Shown here: piece after piece, positions 62,185-64,000 of the stretch
Position numbering within the stretch: the first letter of the stretch is position 1
Layout of the letters: every line of letters begins with the position of its first letter
Assembly: GCA_038253325.1 (NCBI GenBank)
Contig: JBBSHE010000010.1
Coordinates: forward strand, 1-64,000
DNA length: 64,000 nucleotides
Direction: 5' to 3'
Source: JBBSHE01 sp038253325
GTDB lineage: Bacteria; Actinomycetota; Actinomycetes; Propionibacteriales; Nocardioidaceae
The notes under the pieces: model-generated
What the model was told of the DNA's origin: nothing
Databases searched by the model: none
What the model saw: the letters and a program-made list of their open reading frames with translations, nothing else
Translations under genes and position numbers: made by a program

Positions 62185-62780
62185 GATGCTCCTCCCCGAG
62201 CCGTCAGCAGGTCCCTGAGCTTGCCGAGACAGCGGCCGCGGGTCGGTCCGATGCTTCCGACCGGCATGTCGAGATCTTTTGCGATTCCTGCATAGTCCGG
62301 GCGGTCTTCGAAGGCGACGATCCGGAGGAGACGCTGACATCTCGGCGTCAGCCGCTGGACCGCGGCCCACAGGTTCGCGTCCTCGTCGCTGCGGACGGCG
62401 TCATCCTCCGCCGACCGAGAGGTACCGGCGCGGTCCACCACGACCTGCTCCGGAACCGGAGGCATCCGGCCTGCCGACTTCGCCACCCGCCAGGCCTCCC
62501 GGCGGGCCGTCGTCGTCAGCCAGGAGGAAACCGCTTGCGGGTCCGCGATCGACGCGTGCCGCCGCACCAGGGTCAGCCACACGGTCTGCACGACGTCCTC
62601 AGCGCGGTCGCGATCCAGGCCGTACGCACGTACGACATGCCAGAGCACCGGCGACAAAGCACGTACGAGGTCGTCGAGAGCACCCGGCTCACCGGCCTGC
62701 CAGGCCCGGAAGTGTCGAGCCGCCTGATCCCAGACGGTGGCCCCAGCTGCTGCGTCGCTGGTGGGATGCGCGACCATCAT
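62181..62780 (-). CDS. ECF-type RNA polymerase sigma factor of the CHAT operon
   Basis: A roughly 199-residue sigma factor: region 2 (LVRALSPVLWHVVRAYGLDRDRAEDVVQTVWLTLVRR, WLTTTARREAWRVAK) and region 4 (LTPRCQRLLRIVAFEDRPDYAGIAKDLDMPVGSIGPTRGRCLGKLRDLL), with a long linker rich in acidic residues. Region 4 is divergent from the usual ECF group. GAGAGG before the adjacent ATGs at 62780/62777 favours this start; the open frame runs on to ATG 62825 and TTG 62870. It heads the operon and probably drives its own promoter and remote targets. Confidence 0.88.
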   Translation of the reverse strand: MMVAHPTSDAAAGATVWDQAARHFRAWQAGEPGALDDLVRALSPVLWHVVRAYGLDRDRAEDVVQTVWLTLVRRHASIADPQAVSSWLTTTARREAWRVAKSAGRMPPVPEQVVVDRAGTSRSAEDDAVRSDEDANLWAAVQRLTPRCQRLLRIVAFEDRPDYAGIAKDLDMPVGSIGPTRGRCLGKLRDLLTARGGAS

Positions 62781-63110
62781 GGACCTCTCGCTGATGCTGC
62801 CCATCGCCGTGCTCACACCCTCCATGAGTGGGTTCGCGGTGGTCTGATACACCTGCGGCGACGCGTTCAACCCTCATCGTCGCGCCACCGCACCGCCCTG
62901 TCGACTCCATCGCGCGGTTTCCCGAAGATTCTGACAACTCAGGTATCAGCCGCGCCGCCACGTACTCCTCACTCCACAACAGTCGATGTCGCAAGGCATC
63001 CGACCACGGCGAGCGGTGGACGGTGACACCCGTGCCGATGACAGGCACGACCTCGCACAACCAGCGGGGGGCAGGAACAGGGGTCCTGCCCCCCTTACTG
63101 GTCTGCGTTG
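62781..63110. other. intergenic region upstream of the sigma/CHAT operon
   Basis: This 330-bp stretch holds alternative starts of the sigma gene and, near 63066-63094, a terminator-like hairpin for dapB. The promoter for the sigma operon should lie at about 62800-63000, but no clear -35/-10 pair is recognisable, as expected if a dedicated sigma factor reads it. No further gene is supported. Confidence 0.6.
63066..63094 (-). terminator. strong hairpin after dapB
   Basis: GGGGGGCAGGA (63066-63076), a 7-nt loop and TCCTGCCCCCC (63084-63094): a perfect, very stable 11-bp stem starting about 16 nt after the dapB stop. No U-run follows on the minus strand, so it is a likely but not certain intrinsic terminator. 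Confidence 0.55.
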
Positions 63111-63854
63111 TCAGGTGGTGAAGCCGAGAACGTGGTCGAGGCCGACCGTGAGTCCGGGGTTGCTCGTGACCCACTCGATCCCGGCCAGCACACCGGGCAT
63201 GAACGACGCCCGGTCGAGCGTCTGGTGGCGCATCGTGAACGACTCTCCGGATGATCCGAAGACCACCTCCTGCGCGGCGATCACGCCGGCGACGCGCAGG
63301 CTGTGGACGCGGATGCCGTCAATGGCCGCTCCCCTCGCGTTGTCCGGGTCGTCCGTCGTCGCGTCCGGAAGGTCCGCGCTGTCGGCCCGCTTCCGCGAAG
63401 CGGCGACGAGATGGGCGGTACGGGTGGCCGTGCCTGAGGGCGCGTCCTTCTTCTCCGGGTGGTGCGTCTCGATGATCTCCACCGAGCCGAAGTAGGGCGT
63501 CGCCTGCGCGGCGAACCGCATCATCAGCAACGCGCCGAGGGACAGGTTGGGCGCGACCAGCACCCCCACCGCCGGCTTGTCGGCCAGCTGCCGCTCGAGG
63601 TCCGTCAGCCGCTCACCGTCGAAGCCCGACGTGGCCACGACCACGTTGACGCCGTGGTCGACGCACCAGGAGACGTTCTCGACGGCTGCCGTCGGGTTCG
63701 TGAGGTCGACGGCGACATCGGCAACCGCCGCCGCGTCGAGCGGGTCGGCGGAGCCGATCCGGGCAACAAGCTGGAGGCCCGTACTCGACTCGACCGCCGC
63801 GCACGCGAGCGTACCCATCCGTCCAGACGCACCCACGACGGCGACCTTGATCAC
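63111..63854 (-). CDS. dapB: 4-hydroxy-tetrahydrodipicolinate reductase
   Basis: A 247-residue DapB: nucleotide-binding VAVVGASGRMGTLACAAV, catalytic EIIETHHPEKKDAPSGTA (HH and Lys) and ESFTMRHQTLDRASFMPG. It reduces the dapA product with NAD(P)H in lysine/diaminopimelate synthesis. The GTG start has no ribosome binding site but TAGGTT lies 6 nt before it, suggesting leaderless translation. It is transcribed apart from dapA, with the CHAT operon and other genes between them. Confidence 0.96.
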   Translation of the reverse strand: MIKVAVVGASGRMGTLACAAVESSTGLQLVARIGSADPLDAAAVADVAVDLTNPTAAVENVSWCVDHGVNVVVATSGFDGERLTDLERQLADKPAVGVLVAPNLSLGALLMMRFAAQATPYFGSVEIIETHHPEKKDAPSGTATRTAHLVAASRKRADSADLPDATTDDPDNARGAAIDGIRVHSLRVAGVIAAQEVVFGSSGESFTMRHQTLDRASFMPGVLAGIEWVTSNPGLTVGLDHVLGFTT

Positions 63855-63860
63855 ACGGCC

Positions 63861-63866
63861 AACCTA
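63861..63866 (-). promoter_or_regulatory. -10 box (TAGGTT) of a probable leaderless dapB promoter
   Basis: TAGGTT on the minus strand lies 6 nt before the dapB GTG at 63854 and no Shine-Dalgarno is present. The upstream side overlaps the start of the truncated fasciclin fragment. Confidence 0.4.
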
Positions 63867-63919
63867 CTCGAACCGGGCCGAACGCCAATCCGCGCAGCGT
63901 CACCGAGCGAACCCCCACG

Positions 63920-64000
63920 GTGAAGCCCGCCAACGCCGGAACGCTGTCGAAGATCCTGACGTTCCACGTGCTGTCGGGTCAGATCACTCCTGACCAGATC
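63920..64000 (+). pseudogene. fasciclin (FAS1) domain fragment, 5'-truncated and running off the window
   Basis: From GTG 63920 the plus strand reads VKPANAGTLSKILTFHVLSG then QITPDQI, which matches the middle of a FAS1 domain (the KILTYHVVPG-type motif). In this frame a stop lies at 63848-63850, so the N-terminal third of the domain and any signal peptide are missing upstream. Either this is a remnant of a truncated cell-surface adhesion gene, or the sequence is misjoined. The gene continues past the window, so its 3' end is unseen. Confidence 0.55.

Noticed and set aside
57581..62780. type III-E CRISPR (Craspase) locus
   Set aside because: A TPR-CHAT protein and a sigma factor are present, but there is no Cas7-11 effector, no Csx30/31 that I recognise and no CRISPR array.
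1..64000. tRNA, rRNA, insertion sequence or integrase genes
   Set aside because: I saw no transposase or integrase motifs and no sequence I could recognise as a tRNA or rRNA; a covariance-model scan would be needed to exclude small RNAs.

Overview
This window is high-GC actinobacterial chromosome. Overlapping ATGA/GTGA/TGATG gene starts, many GTG starts, ClgR, a SigE-family sigma factor, an Lhr helicase, a DinB-fold protein of the type used as mycothiol-dependent maleylpyruvate isomerase and a dapB/dapA/rnj/ftsK/rimO/pgsA/cinA/clgR core all point to Actinomycetia, perhaps Propionibacteriales. The genus cannot be fixed from the sequence alone. The first ~130 bases are almost pure C and look like a contig edge. 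The last 80 bases run into a fasciclin-domain fragment that continues past the window.

Region by region: (1) 173-4293, minus strand: a DrrABC/NodIJ-type ABC-2 exporter and an MFS exporter. (2) 4403-28365, a catabolic island: an IclR regulator; a plus-strand gentisate operon (alpha/beta hydrolase, cyclase, gentisate dioxygenase, FAH-family hydrolase, DinB-fold isomerase); a tightly overlapped minus-strand operon (SnoaL-like, GH78 alpha-L-rhamnosidase, SMP-30 lactonase, type II L-asparaginase, S9 peptidase); an MBL hydrolase; an aminotransferase/SDR/IlvD-Edd dehydratase operon with a divergent GntR regulator; and a complete Dpp/Opp-type ABC importer. Together they suggest uptake and breakdown of a plant-type glycoside or peptide conjugate, with one sugar-acid branch and one aromatic ring-cleavage branch. 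This pathway is inferred. (3) 28549-31550: a VOC protein, a SigE-family sigma factor coupled to a membrane anti-sigma-like protein with Asp-box repeats, and a small 68-residue protein. (4) 31723-36402: the large Lhr helicase, followed by a repeat-rich gap. (5) 36813-50282, minus strand: housekeeping block clgR, cinA, pgsA, rimO, a RodZ-like HTH membrane protein, ftsK, a polytopic membrane protein, RNase J, dapA, dfrA, thyA. (6) 50356-54473: paaABCDE, the phenylacetyl-CoA epoxidase. (7) 54633-57571: a frameshifted methyltransferase, a small membrane protein, a GNAT acetyltransferase and an MFS protein. (8) 57581-62780: a four-gene operon of ECF-type sigma factor, a small unknown protein, a cytosolic-looking subtilase and a TPR-CHAT protease-like protein. 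(9) 63111-63854: dapB.

The most interesting items are the sigma/unknown/subtilase/TPR-CHAT operon, which looks like a CRISPR-free protease-to-sigma-factor signalling module, and a 46-bp repeat with inverted ends. That repeat occurs in tandem both in the gap after lhr and in frame inside paaC, where it encodes a long low-complexity N-terminal extension. Several genes also carry a TAnnnT box 6-7 nt before the start codon and no ribosome binding site, which suggests leaderless mRNAs.
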